Made by a program: the position numbers and the translations under genes. Of a stretch of 53,138 nt of DNA, positions 12,801 through 23,109 are shown piece after piece (the first letter of the stretch is position 1; each line of letters starts with the position of its first letter). Source of the DNA: Acanthaster planci (taxonomy: Eukaryota > Echinodermata > Asteroidea > Valvatida > Acanthasteridae). Location of the stretch: the NCBI RefSeq assembly GCF_001949145.1, contig NW_019091359.1:1775799-1828936 (forward strand). Reading direction: 5' to 3'. The notes beneath the pieces were generated by a model. That model was not told the DNA's origin, ran no database searches, and saw only the letters and a program-made list of their open reading frames with translations.

Positions 12801-14212
12801 TCGATGTTTTGTGGCACTATCAGACTTACTGTTGCGCTTACAACCTCAAAGCCAGGAAGTAAAAATACAGTTGAACCTGAACGGACCCCAAGTCGAGTAT
12901 TGGAAAACGGCCTTGGTAGCCGTTCTCACCAAAAGAACCGCCGTTGCTAGCAAAATTGCGCCCTCTTTTGATCCAACTCGAGGCTCATAAAGGGAGCCAA
13001 GAGCATTCGTGTCCAATTTGAGCCAACAGAGGTTTGTTTCGCAATGTTGCACAAGTCATTGTAATGGGGTGTAAAAATCTGGAAGTTACTGTCTTGACTG
13101 TACTTGTGACTTTTCAGTGTTAGGGGGTCTTGGGGGGGGAGTTGGCTGACCGATTTTTTTCATTACTCTGGTGTCAATGTGAAATTAATGCGGAAGGAAT
13201 TACCATTATAATTAACCAGTGTAGACGAAACTCTGTCAAGAATTTGAAAATGTAAGTAACGTGTTTGGCAACAGTGCAGTGGTAGGCCCACTTGCCAGAG
13301 GCGTATCCAGCTTTCGGGGGGGTGGATTCAAAAAAGAATGCGGCTTTGGGCTCATTCAACATGATGTTGAGGGAGGAAAAAAATTAAAAGCCTTTCTGGC
13401 AGTCCCGACATCCTTGTTTTTATTTGCTGGTGTTGTTTTCTTTGGGGATTTGGTGCTAAAATTTGATAAATAAGCATACAGATTACATTCTTTCCTACTC
13501 ACTTATGATGTATTCTTCAAACAAAAGTCCCCTCCAACCTGGATACACCACTGCCACTTGCTTCCTTCTCTTCAGGAAAGCGATGGTGGTTTTTCATTTT
13601 CATCATCTCGTTATTTTCACTTTTTCTGTTGCCATTGCTCATTTCAACAGACCTTTGATCCTGATCGATTCTCTCCCGACAACATCCAGAAAATGGACCC
13701 TTTCTCCTATCTTCCATTTGCTGCTGGCCCAAGGTAAACAGAGAAGTTAATGAAATATAAAGTAATGTAAGATTTGAAGCAAAGGAAAGCCACTGAGGTA
13801 CATATACTAATTTTTTCCCAAAATTCTAGAAACAGTTGGCGTTACGTGTCAAGAACTAAAAGGGAACTTGTGTTTTTTTCTGAAGACTGTCTAATATTTC
13901 GTTGGACGGCAAGAATCCGTATTAAGGACACTTCCTGTATTATTTAACTCGAGTGTAATTTTGGCGAGATATAAATCGAGTCGAACCTGCTAACCATCTG
14001 ACTCTAGTAGTATTGAACTTTGGTTCGTAATTTCCGGCAGGAACTGTATAGGGCAGAATTTTGCCCTGAACGAGCTGAAGGTGATCCTTGTTCGTCTGCT
14101 GAGGAGGTATACCGTTCAGCTCGACCCCAGCCACCCGGTCCAATTCTCCGGTGGGATGATACTGAAGGCTCACAATGACATCAAGATCTTTCTTAAACCA
14201 CGCGTGTTGTGA
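3701..14212 (+). CDS. Cytochrome P450 family 4-like gene, copy A (10 exons, complete)
   Basis: A membrane-anchored haem monooxygenase; CYP4 enzymes typically omega-hydroxylate fatty acids and related lipids at the ER with electrons from NADPH-P450 reductase. Coding exons are 3701-3859, 9610-9781, 10103-10287, 11121-11245, 11397-11459, 11596-11719, 11875-12149, 12394-12589, 13651-13733 and 14041-14212. They join in frame to 517 residues, the usual CYP4 length. Seen: N-terminal hydrophobic anchor (about residues 4-25), proline hinge WPGLP, I-helix FEGHDTT with the CYP4-type glutamate E324 (in this family it can ester-link to haem), K-helix E383-x-x-R386, FDPDRF, and haem loop FAAGPRNCIG with ligand C463. 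All introns are GT-AG. Intron 1 is swollen by a THAP element. The subfamily cannot be set without a tree. A tandem paralogue lies at 22951-28789. Confidence 0.95.
4659..4819. repeat. Left terminal inverted repeat of the THAP element
   Basis: It matches the reverse complement of 8611-8820 over most of its length with several small indels; the right arm holds about 50 extra bases in the middle. Shared blocks include ACTATGGTGG/CATATGGTGG, CAATACTGA and CGGTYATAGAC-like sequence at the inner edge. Confidence 0.7.
5020..5209 (+). pseudogene. THAP gene exon 1 (zinc-finger N-terminal part)
   Basis: Start codon, the paired cysteines of the THAP finger (CCYGAC), the FPFPK block and the conserved RW(I)K...CGRP block are in one frame. 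After 5164 the homology continues in the next frame to VCSK and a GT donor (AAG|gtaggc). The exon length is 190, one base off the multiple of three that the phase-0 junction to exon 2 requires. Confidence 0.7.
5898..6013 (+). pseudogene. THAP gene exon 2
   Basis: It begins after TTTCACAG and supplies the histidine that completes C-x2-H of the THAP finger, then [18 protein letters not shown] and a basic tail that could act as a nuclear localisation signal. The donor (AG|gttgat) is weak, but its phase matches the acceptor at 6370. Confidence 0.6.
6370..6473 (+). pseudogene. Possible THAP gene exon 3
   Basis: An open segment bounded by TTTACAG and a consensus donor gtaagt, encoding a lysine-rich then acidic low-complexity linker ([20 protein letters not shown]). 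Support is phase continuity with exons 2 and 4 only; there is no recognised homology. Confidence 0.35.
6847..6929 (+). pseudogene. Possible THAP gene exon 4
   Basis: An open segment after AATATAG, encoding a predicted helix ([15 protein letters not shown]) and closed by TTG|gtaagg. The phase agrees with exon 3. No domain is recognised, and later exons could not be resolved. Confidence 0.35.
6930..8421. other. Interior of THAP element, unresolved
   Basis: Overlapping open frames of up to 152 codons lie at 7158-7616 (+) and one of 129 codons at 8022-8411 (-). None shows a recognisable catalytic motif or chains convincingly to the THAP exons. If the element is autonomous, the transposase core should lie here in decayed or finely split form. 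Confidence 0.4.
8422..8589. mobile_element. Small palindromic element nested in the THAP element
   Basis: The ends 8422-8448 and 8562-8589 are reverse complements (GTGCYCCCTGCRTTGTGCC followed by AAAACTA). Between them a ~47-base unit starting near CCTAYGTTTT is repeated twice (about 8469-8515 and 8518-8563). This looks like a MITE with an internal tandem repeat, lying just inside the right arm of the larger element. Confidence 0.6.
8611..8820. repeat. Right terminal inverted repeat of the THAP element
   Basis: Reverse-complement counterpart of 4659-4819. It carries repeated CAAATATTG/AATATTGACGTCA-like blocks that the left arm has in fewer copies, so the two arms have diverged by internal expansion or loss. 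Confidence 0.7.
9610..9781 (+). CDS. CYP4 copy A exon 2
   Basis: It starts after TTGTGCAG and encodes residues 54-110 plus one base. It contains the [20 protein letters not shown] segment, the helix A to beta-1 region of CYP4 proteins, and [12 protein letters not shown]. The donor is G|gtgaga in phase 1. Confidence 0.92.
10103..10287 (+). CDS. CYP4 copy A exon 3
   Basis: It follows TAATTCCAG and completes the split codon D111. It encodes the highly conserved helix C region: [18 protein letters not shown] and [14 protein letters not shown], where the W-x-x-x-R pair contacts a haem propionate in P450s. It ends ATG|gttcgt in phase 0. Confidence 0.93.
11121..11245 (+). CDS. CYP4 copy A exon 4
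   Basis: It begins after TTTCTAG and encodes helix D/E sequence including [20 protein letters not shown]. It ends CAAGG|gtacgt in phase 2. It is one of the most diverged exons between the two copies at the protein level (about 29 of 41 residues identical). Confidence 0.9.
11397..11459 (+). CDS. CYP4 copy A exon 5
   Basis: A 63-base mini-exon after CTTGCAG encoding [20 protein letters not shown]. It enters and leaves in phase 2. The F-G region it covers is a substrate-recognition area in P450s, and it differs strongly from copy B (about 13 of 20 identical). Confidence 0.9.
11596..11719 (+). CDS. CYP4 copy A exon 6
   Basis: It follows TCGGCAG and encodes [19 protein letters not shown] then [19 protein letters not shown], matching helix G/H of CYP4 enzymes. 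It ends CTG|gtaatg in phase 0. Confidence 0.92.
11875..12149 (+). CDS. CYP4 copy A exon 7 (I-helix)
   Basis: It follows AACTATCAG and encodes residues 277-367 plus two bases. It contains [16 protein letters not shown] and the I-helix [17 protein letters not shown], with the oxygen-activating D-T-T and E324. It ends TG|gtaaga. The last 75 coding bases and the first 31 intron bases are identical to copy B. Confidence 0.95.
12394..12589 (+). CDS. CYP4 copy A exon 8 (K-helix)
   Basis: It follows CTTTTTAG and encodes [20 protein letters not shown] with the invariant E-x-x-R (E383, R386), then [20 protein letters not shown]. It ends ATG|gtaatg in phase 0. Confidence 0.95.
13294..13400 (+). mobile_element. 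MITE-like fragment in CYP4 copy A intron 8
   Basis: It begins GCGTATCCAGCTTTCGGGGG and resembles the reverse complement of 28390-28497 in copy B, including a GGGCTCATTCAACATGATGT block. It appears to be one half of that element. The different intron and orientation argue for independent insertions. Confidence 0.55.
13651..13733 (+). CDS. CYP4 copy A exon 9
   Basis: It follows TTTCAACAG and encodes [13 protein letters not shown] (the PERF-type motif) and the start of the haem-binding loop, YLPFAAGP. It ends AG|gtaaac in phase 2. Only one residue differs from copy B. Confidence 0.95.
14041..14212 (+). CDS. CYP4 copy A exon 10 (haem ligand, stop)
   Basis: It follows TTTCCGGCAG. The split arginine codon is followed by [15 protein letters not shown] with haem ligand C463, helix L and the C-terminal beta strands, ending KPRVL and TGA. 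No canonical AATAAA was found close downstream. Confidence 0.95.
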
Positions 14213-16103
14213 AGAAATAATTGTTTTGATCTGATTAGTCCTGATGACTGCTTCTGGTGAAAAAGAGTGTCATACTCAGTTTGTTGGTGAAACACAAAAT
14301 TCGTATGAAGTACAATTTAAACGTCGTTCTGAAACAAGACTAGGCCTATCCTTGGAAATGTTAAGCAGTATGAAAAACATACCTGTGAGCGATGAATCGG
14401 TCTGCAGTTGAAATATTTTAGGTTTCATATTAGTGCTGTTATCGTAGTGGCCTGTGGTTACGTCAGTGCCCCGATGGGGTGAGAGCTAATTAATTATGTA
14501 TCCCGCAGGACACATTATGCCTTGCGCGGACAGAGCCTCAACATCCACTGCAACAAATAGTCTCTCGGACTCCACGTTTTATTACTTTAATTTGGTGATA
14601 CTTCTTTTTTAATCCTCGGTTGTAAATTACTACTTTATAAACACTGTTTCATTGATAATCAATTCTGATTCCAGTGCATGCAGTGGTTGAGGGTAATTAG
14701 GGGCCTACACTGAGCGTTTTTTATGAATGGCGGAGCAATATATAACATTTACCCACGGCTTTGTGGCTGTGGGCGTTGGGTGTTCTCGAACTTTTCAGGG
14801 TGCGGTCTTTTATCGCCACTTCGAGCTGAGCAACGCCCAGGTAAGAAAGTTGCCCCAAAATTCCTTGCTTTCGGTACCCTATCTAGGTTGCGTACCCTCA
14901 CTACACTGGTATCATCGTGACCACTGATCGCCAAGGAGCACATTAGTTAGTATTATACTTAAGGCTTATGGTATTTTAAGTCAATTTGGGGAGTGTTTTC
15001 TTAATCCTATTCGTGGGATTCCTTCACAATAGATTTCTATGCCTCACACGTTACGTAGTAAACAAGACATGCCACGTTGCATATACTGTGCATGGTAGAC
15101 CTGGTATGTAACGTCGCGCTGTTTATTACAGTACAACGCATACGTGGGACTGGGCTTTGCATCAGTGGGGCATGACAACATTTTCCGGGGTTAAACTTTT
15201 ATGTCAACCGTGGGCTTTCAATAATTGTACAATGTACGTTCCCATATAACTGCATGTACATATGCTGATGGATATTGTTATTGGTGTCGTTTATGTACCT
15301 GTTCTTGAATGTGTACTGTATTGTGTTTTGACAGCAGCTCGAGAGTTGGGGGGGGGGCTTAATTGCCTACGTGCTCAGGCCGACACCAGCAAACCTAGCT
15401 CGAACTCATCACTGTCTGAGCTACCACACGGGGATAATTTATCAAAGTGCACGTTATATTTCAATTACATGTTTTGCAGACCACTTTTGTAACTGGAGAA
15501 TAGTAGCTCTTGTACGACCAAATTGTACTTTGTATGCAACATTTCTTTAGTTTAAATGATTATGTAATTATTTTACATTCAGGATTTATTTTGAGGTGCA
15601 AACTCAAGTGCTGAAATGAGACTGATGAGTCATTTAGAATAAATACTTGATAGCATATCCGGTGTCCGACTCATCCTTGGGGAGTATTCTTGGTGCCTCA
15701 TCGTCCAATACTGGAGGATGGACCTACCACCCCACCACCAGGGGCGGCCTAGAAATCCAGGTCCGGACACATTATTAACTGGTCCAAGATTATTTCTTTG
15801 CTTAATATTTTTTCCCATTTTGCCATTTTCAACATCACTTGGTGTATTCTTTCTGGCTGCAGGTCATATTTACTTTTTAATGTTTATAACTGGTTCCATT
15901 TAATTTTAAACTTTATTAGAGTATCAGCTCTGGTAATTTTAACGAGATTGTTTTAAATTGTTTAGAAAATATGCTTGCATAAGTGCGCAAATTCTTAGGT
16001 TAAAGTAAGTTTAATTTCAAATCTGGTTTTATTTTTTTGTCGTTTTATCAACTCTACTTAGACCCAAGAGAGATCAGTGAGTTTATATAAATTGAATGGA
16101 CAC
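14213..16103. other. Intergenic stretch, one doubtful exon only
   Basis: Between CYP4 copy A and the fold-back element. Apart from the candidate first exon at 14727-14840 there is nothing with coding or repeat character that can be supported. Confidence 0.5.
14727..14840 (+). CDS. Candidate orphan first exon (unknown protein)
   Basis: A 38-codon open segment beginning MAEQYITFTHGFVAVGVG and ending exactly at a strong donor, CAG|gtaaga, in phase 0. The composition looks protein-like (a glycine/valine-rich hydrophobic stretch then RHFELSNAQ). No partner exon could be joined downstream, and the protein family is not recognised. It could be a first exon of an unseen gene, a gene relic, or chance. 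Confidence 0.2.
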
Positions 16104-16238
16104 CCAGTAGTGAGGGGGGTAGTCTGGCACAATTTGACCTTTGCTACAGAAATAGGAAAAGATCACACGAGTAGGCATAAGCATAATATTTATGATCTTA
16201 AGGATGTGAATAGGAATGAGTTAATATGGTAAAAGATG

Positions 16239-17167
16239 TATACATGATGTCCGACAATAGATGTTTAACAGTGGGCTATTTTTGAATGATAATAAAACAG
16301 AATTTGTCATTATTGGCACTCGTCAGCAACTATCCAAGGTAACTCAGGATGGTATTCAGGTTGGAGAATCTGCTGTTATACCCCTTGCCGTTGCTCGAAA
16401 TTTAGGTGCCTGGTTTGATGCCAATATGTCCATGAAAACTCACACCACTAAAGTTTGCGGTAGCGCATTATATTATTTGCATTACATTAGGCGCGTTAAG
16501 AAATATCTCTCCAAAGAATGTACTGATGAGGCATTGGTTTATGCATTTATTTCAAGTAGACTTGACTATTATAATAGTTTGCTTTATGGTTGCCCATCAC
16601 ACAAATTAACCAACTTCAGAGAATGCAGAATGCTTGTGCTCGACTCGTTCATAAGACATCGAAATTTTGTCAAATCACTCCTCTTCTCATTGAATTACAT
16701 TGGCTTCCTGTTCGATATAGATTTGAATTTTAAATTTTGCTGATGACATACGAAGTCTTACATGACCTAGACCCTCAATATTTAACTCAGCTTGTTTCCG
16801 TGAAGTCTCGGACCCGTAACCATCTTCGTAGTTCTGGTGACAGTGCCTTCCTCAATTATCCTGCGGGTCGGGGTAAGGCTACACTTGGGGACCAAGCCTT
16901 TGAATATTGCCCTCTGTATCTCTGGAATAAACTTCCATGTCATATTAGGTGTGCTACCAGTGTTATCACTTTTAAATTATTGTTAAATTTCATATTTTTT
17001 TAAGAAAGCATTTTATTAATTTAGAACATTTTTGGCGGTTGTAATTTTGTTTGGTCTATTTTATTCTATATATCCTTGTAGATTCGTTATTTTTTATATT
17101 GTAATGAACTCTTGAACATTTTATGGAATGAGCGCTATATAAATCTAATTCAATATATAATAATAAT
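16239..17167 (+). mobile_element. 5'-truncated CR1/L2-like LINE insertion
   Basis: It encodes the C-terminal part of a non-LTR reverse transcriptase: NDNKTEFVIIGTRQQLSKV, RNLGAWFDANMSM, LVYAFISSRLDYYNSLLYG, then in a shifted frame the LHWLPVRYRFEF block and later LWNKLPCHIR. At least one frameshift near 16610-16630 and an in-frame TAA at 16731-16733 make it non-functional. The 3' end carries GAGCGCTATATAAATCTAAT and an (AAT)n tail, as in CR1/L2-type elements. It sits inside the left arm of the surrounding fold-back, so it inserted later. Confidence 0.85.
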
Positions 17168-17363
17168 AGGAATAGCATAGGGTCAAAAGGTCTAGTGTGA
17201 CCTTTGGTATGGGATGAACATGACTGTGAAATAGCATAGGGTCAGAAAATAGGGTACAGTTTGACCTTTTCTATGAAATCACGGCAAAACAGAATGAAAT
17301 AGGATGATGAAAATAGACGATGAGTCATGTTGCGTGATTTCATGGAAAACATCGATTGGCCCG

Positions 17364-17660
17364 TCAAGAGGTCCTAAAGTAATCAAGAGGCAGTAAGCGA
17401 TAATCCCTGGACATACAATGGACTGCACGTGCCGCCAGGATATGATAAGAATAATTCTTCTGACACTGAACTGTAAGTGGTGCCGGGTAATGGGGATAAT
17501 CTTTCGGACAAAGGGCTGTACGCAGCGCTGTGTGGTGGCTTGCGTGTACTTCGGAGGGAGCGTTGATCTGACTTAAACGAGAGAAGGCGGGCGCATGCTT
17601 ACAGTTTGGCCTTCTGCTTACTATGGTTACAGAGATCTGATCGATACAGGAAGAAGACAC
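17364..17660 (-). other. Unassigned open frame inside the fold-back core
   Basis: A 98-codon minus-strand frame between the left arm and the minisatellite. It has no recognisable domain, start context or splice partner. It is listed because it is the only open stretch in this non-repetitive part of the element; it is probably chance. Confidence 0.1.
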
Positions 17661-18117
17661 GGCTGGCCCAGGCTGAATTTCTTAATCCTTTGAACTAGTG
17701 TTTTACGTCCCGTTACCCTGTGCATATATACGGTTTTTTACAAATTCAAACAGAGCAGAGCATTACTGTTGATCTTTTTTGTGGAGTAAATGTAAAATAC
17801 ATCATTATATAAAAATTATGGGCGGCAGTTCGGTTTTTCAACACGTAGCAAAGGGGCAAATGTACCCTTCGTGGTATGGAATAATGCACAGAATTTCCCG
17901 GCCGGTATGCAACCTGAGAATTATTACTCAATAGTCATACAGGTTAGTAAGAACACAAAACAAATTCAGTCTGCTTCACATACTGGTTTAAGTACTGTTT
18001 TTGTTTCTCTTTTTTCGTCATTGATTTTTTACAATTATAATATTAATTTTAAGAATTACTACAAGAGTGATTAGCAGACATATCTTAAACTTTGTATCAG
18101 AGGCACTACATGCACTT

Positions 18118-18968
18118 ATTTTGTTCATTGTCATTGCTCATCTTGATTGCTCTTTTACTCATTTCATTTGCTCTTTACTGATTTTGATTGCTCTTTTACT
18201 CATTTCATTGCTCGGTTTGCTGTTTTCATTGTTCATTTGCTCTTTTCATCGTTCATTTTGCTCTGTTCATTGCTGTTTTACTCATTTGCATTGCTGTTTT
18301 ATACTCAGTTGCATTGGTCNNNNNNNNNNNNNNNNNNNNNNNNNNNNNNNNNNNNNNNNNNNNNNNNNNNNNNNNNNNNNNNNNNNNNNNNNNNNNNNNN
18401 NNNNNNNNNNNNNNNNNNNNNNNNNNNNNNNNNNNNNNNNNNNNNNNNNNNNNNNNNNNNNNNNNNNNNNNNNNNNNNNNNNNNNNNNNNNNNNNNNNNN
18501 NNNNNNNNNNNNNNNNNNNNNNNNNNNNNNNNNNNNNNNNNNNNNNNNNNNNNNNNNNNNNNNNNNNNNNNNNNNNNNNNNNNNNNNNNNNNNNNNNNNN
18601 NNNNNNNNNNNNNNNNNNNNNNNNNNNNNNNNNNNNNNNNNNNNNNNNNNNNNNNNNNNNNNNNNNNNNNNNNNNNNNNNNNNNNNNNNNNNNNNNNNNN
18701 NNNNNNNNNNNNNNNNNNNNNNNNNNNNNNNNNNNNNNNNNNNNNNNNNNNNNNNNNNNNNNNNNNNNNNNNNNNNNNNNNNNNNNNNNNNNNNNNNNTT
18801 TTACTTATTTGCATTGCTGTTTTACTCAGTTGCATTGCTCTTTTACTCATTTGCATTGCTGTTTTACTCAGTTGCATTGCTCTTGTACTCATTTCATTGC
18901 TCATTTTGCTCTTTTCGTTGTTCATCTCGCTCTTTCCATCGTTCATTTGTTCTTTGTATTATTCATTT
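18118..18968. repeat. Minisatellite with ~21-bp units, containing a gap
   Basis: Units of the form TTTTACTCATTTGCATTGCT and variants with CAGTTGC alternate, giving a 42-base higher-order unit to the right of the gap. The left part is more degenerate. The array lies in the core of the fold-back element. Long open frames through it on both strands are periodicity artefacts. Confidence 0.85.
18320..18798. other. Assembly gap (479 N)
   Basis: A run of N inside the minisatellite. The assembler evidently failed to span the tandem array, so the true repeat length is unknown. Confidence 1.
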
Positions 18969-19442
18969 ACAGTTAAAATCCATGTGATTGCGCTCCTTTA
19001 AATGATTGGACGCGAGTTAACTGAGCTGCAATTCTATTACCTTTGTGGCCAAATGAATTGCAAAAATTTCTATTTAAAAAATTAAACATTAGTCGAGCTT
19101 GCCAAACCAAATCATCATTTGCAATATCACACAACGTGTCTCATCGTCTGTTTTCATCATCCTATTTCATCCTGCTGTGCCGTGATTTAATAGAAAAGGT
19201 CAAATTGTGCCATATTTTCTGACCCTATGGCATTCCGTATTCATGTTCATCCCATACCAAAGGTCACACTAGACTTTTTTGACCCTATGCTATTCCTATT
19301 CATCCCTAGGTCATCTTGTACCATATTAAGTCATTCCTATTCATATCCTTATGATCATAATTATTATGCTTATACCTTGGTGTGATCTTTTCCTGTTTCT
19401 GTAGCAAAGGTCAAATTGTGCCAGACTGCCCCCAACTACTGG

Positions 19443-22400
19443 CAGCCCAGCGTAGAAAGGAAACGAATAAAATGAAACTAAGTTAAATGGAAACTAATCG
19501 AACAAAACGAAACGAAATGAAATGAAACGATAGAGTAGCACTGCACTGTAGTGAGTCATAATTTTTTAAATAAACGAATTTGAATAGAATTATCAAGCAA
19601 CGCAACAAAGTTTGTATTTCACTGTCTTTTGAAGGGTTAAAGACGCGGACAACTAACTTGAATTGCCTATTTGATTTTCATATACCCCTTAAACTTCTTT
19701 TTTTCAGGGAAGTTTGGAAGTGCACTAAGCACCAAAATTCCATATCAGGAAAAGAAAATGGTCATCAGGGTCGAATGTTTTGCGTATAAATGAGTCCAAT
19801 GTATGTATATAGGCCTGTGCTGTGCGTGTGGGTCGGCCTGATTAGTGCACTTTGCTCATTATGCAAACATGCTGTAGCAATATAACCTGAAAGTTGACCC
19901 CTAATGGGGCGCTTCCGGAACCCTTGGATAGGAAAAATAACGTGCATAGATTTTAGAATTCGTAATATTTTTTCGTAATATTCGTAATATTTGATTTGAT
20001 TTGATTTGATTTGATTTTAGAATTCGTAATATTTTTCGTTCGGTTACTTCTAAAAAATCCAACTTGGAAAAGAGGCTTTGGGAAATATTTGCTAGTCTAT
20101 CAATTTATAGAAACTGAAAAATTACTTGACCTAAAAGAGAAATATCCTGCCAAAAATTCAGCAATCACTTCCGAAAATCTAAAAAACATGAAGAACAGTG
20201 CAATGAGGCAGTCTTGTACGCAGATGGACATGAACGGTTTGAAATTTTATGGTTGTCAGTCGGTAAAAGCTGAAATAAAAACAGATCAAAGTATTTTTCA
20301 CCATCTTATCATTTATAAGGTAATAACCTCTAAGCAATATTCTACTTCACTTACGAAAGATTCTAATCTGTCATCTAACCTTTGCTGATAACAACTGCGT
20401 GATGTCAACTCAACGCAATCTGGAACCCATACACTGCAGGTAGGTAAATCTTTGCATTGTTGTACGATCTCGTTTCACGTTAGCATGGGAAGCGAAAACA
20501 AACGTGCATAAACGTGGAGACCGAGGTACGCATCGCCGGGCGTGAAAGATCAGTAAGAAAATTCGTTTTTTACCCATTTCCAGGTGACTTTTCCTAAATA
20601 TTAGTTGAAAACAAAGATAAAATGCCAACATAAGTGTTCCAGGGGTGGTTTCAGTTAGGAATTATCGTACGGGAGGGCACTACACTTCAAACTCATTGGA
20701 AGCTTCCTTTAATTAAAGTCACGATTATTGAATTTTTCTACTCGAGTTTCCCCAGCAAAATACATAAAAATATATTGCTTTCGGACCTTTACCGTGTACA
20801 CGTACTCAATGTACTGTGCATTGCTGTACAGTAAATGTAAGCCCAACCATAGCGCACACACCGTGCACAAAAAAATTCGACTGCGTGTACTGACTAAAGA
20901 CAGTCCACGGGAATTGGTGGCACGTGGCGGTTCTGGAAAAGACAGTCCACACGTTGATGGCGCGTGGCGGTTGTGGAAAAGTAGATCCGGCAGAAGGTCG
21001 GACTAGCCACCCACAATGGATGGCGTAATTAGTAGTAGATAAGGACGCCTTCCCAGGGGTATGGATTAACATTGGATTCCCGGTTGCAGAGATAGGGCCA
21101 GATTTTTAAATGAGAAATTTGCCTCATGTTTTTCAAAAAATATCGAACGTGATAGGATGGTCCAATGTAAAATCCCCATAGGCGGACTGCGCGAGGGTTC
21201 CCGAATCTCACTGCGTGACCTTTTACTTTCCGGCTCTATAAGCTATCTATATTCGCTGATTTCAGCAAAGGTTCCGTTGAGGGAAATAAATAGGGTTAGT
21301 TACACAGCGGCTAAAGGCCTTCAGCCGTGTTGCCTTCCTTTATTGCATGATTATATTCATAATATTCCTCACCGTTAACAAGTAGAGAAATGTCAGGGAA
21401 AACCCGGCAAAACTGAAAAAATCCCCTCTAAAATGTTGCCTTTACTTCCAATTTCTGAGTCTGTTACTTTGGAGGCCGTTACGTGACAAAAACGAGCAAA
21501 ACTTTTTGGGGGAAATCGTTTATCGTTATCGTTTGCAAGTTAGCAAAAGGAACTTTGGGTGTTTAAGTTCTAATCGGTACGGAAATGAGGGGCAAAACAA
21601 CTGAGATTGATGTTGATCGATTACTTTTGGGATCCACCTGCCCGAGTCAAGAGCCATTTTACTGGCTTCTGGCAGTGTAGTGGGATTCGGTGCGCATGCG
21701 CACCAACTACGTGAGGGCATGAGCATACGTGCACCCAATACATGTACACAATTATTATTAGACCTTGGCAGGACGTGAGCGATACATACTGGCACATACA
21801 CCCACATGTACCCACACACACACAAAAGCAATTCCGCTACAATACATTGCCTCTAGTCGAACTTCTGAGCCTGCATGGCGGGTCTGTTTTCACGTGGTTA
21901 AGACTGAGCCGACAAGGGTAAGCTGTAGATCAATGTTTTTAAGCAAGCTTGTGTGCAGTTTTGGAATGTTACGTTTTCCTTTCAACTCAATTAGTATCAG
22001 TTGATTAAGCCTGTAGAAATAACGATATGAGTTTCTAAACCCATTCCCTAGATTCTACGTACCCAGTAATCTCGTTAATAGTTTCAGGAGGCGTGACCTT
22101 TGTATGACCAAGGCATACAGAGAAACCTCGCGAGAAAGGGAATTATGGTATCCCTGAAAAGCCATACAGAATTGCCACCGGGTCCAGTGTGACGACGTCG
22201 CATGTACATGCCTCGTCAAAATTCAAAAGTAACTATAATTAAGTAGATTTTGCATTCCAAACCTTGACGTTCTATTACGGGAAACATATTTGCATGTAAA
22301 TGAAAAAGCACAGTGGGAAGAAACTGCTGTAGTCGATCGAAGTAATCCAAGAAATTAGATGCTAATTTTGTCCATAGAAACTAATCCCAAACCATACCAA

Positions 22401-22950
22401 CCTCTTGCCTAAAAATAGGTACGAGTGTTACCGTCCACTTTAACGTTTGCTTCTTGTTAAGCGCAGTTATACTGCATTTAGCAAGCAATAAGTTTGTTCT
22501 GCTTATCAATTCAATGAATTCAATCAAAGGGATGTTAGTTGACGGTTTACAGTTCCAGGTCCAGGGGTGGCAAGGGCTGATGCAGGGGGCAATGGGAGCC
22601 GTCCACCTATCCCTCCCCCGCCAAAAAGGCCAACAATATATTTTTTGACAAGAGAGGCGATTTTTTTTTATGTCCAATACAGTTCTTCCCTTGAAAGAGT
22701 ATGCAGACAAGCCCCAAATGTAGCCTCATTCTTCAGAAACCCATTAAAGGTTATGTAAACAATCCCAATTTGTTGCCACCCCCTAAACAACAGCCTCCCC
22801 CCCCCCCGAAGTCCTTTGACGGGATCGGGAGTACTTGATCACAACACGTATTTCCAGTTCATCTTTCGTTGGACTTTTACCTTTCTTTCACACAGCATTA
22901 GACTGGTACCCTCGCTACTGCTTCTACCCTCCTGTATTGACATAATTATC
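19443..22950. other. Intergenic region upstream of CYP4 copy B
   Basis: No supported gene. It contains simple A-rich tracts with an AAACGAAATGAAATG character (about 19475-19525), a GATTTGATTT tract flanked by two copies of TTTTAGAATTCGTAATATTT (about 19950-20040), a two-copy repeat at 20899-20980 and a short CA-rich patch near 21780-21830. The promoter of copy B should be near the right end, but no element could be assigned. Confidence 0.5.
20899..20980. repeat. Two-copy ~42-bp tandem repeat
   Basis: Two adjacent GACAGTCCAC-led units each end GTGGCGGTTSTGGAAAAG. Intergenic, with no gene nearby except CYP4 copy B about 2 kb downstream. Confidence 0.75.
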
Positions 22951-23109
22951 ATGGCACTAGGGATAGCCGTCAGCGTGGCTTTAGTGGCCGCCTTGGCGTA
23001 TGTTGCGTACTTCCTTGTCGGTACAGTACGTTCCATCCGCAAGCGGAGAGAAGTTCTTCTTCAATGGCCGGGCCTTCCCGTGCACTGGCTGTATGGAAAC
23101 CTGCACCAG
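22951..23109 (+). CDS. CYP4 copy B exon 1
   Basis: Residues 1-53: [20 protein letters not shown] membrane anchor, a basic R/K cluster, then the WPGLP hinge identical to copy A. It ends CAG|gtacga in phase 0. Confidence 0.92.

Larger units (their letters stand above)
16104..19442. mobile_element. Fold-back element with ~310-bp inverted termini
   Basis: The left arm (16104-16238 plus 17168-17338) and right arm (19127-19442) are close reverse complements. Shared blocks include AGTCTGGCACAATTTGACCT, AATAGCATAGGGTCA and GTGACCTTTGGTATGGGATG. The left arm is interrupted by a LINE fragment. The core (17339-19126) holds a minisatellite with an assembly gap and no recognised gene. The arms end in CCAGTAGT / ACTACTGG. 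No flanking target duplication was clear. A non-autonomous DNA transposon or fold-back is the best reading. Confidence 0.75.

Noticed and set aside
18067-19001. Long open frames of up to 306 codons
   Set aside because: Mostly Ns from the assembly gap plus a minisatellite; no real protein.
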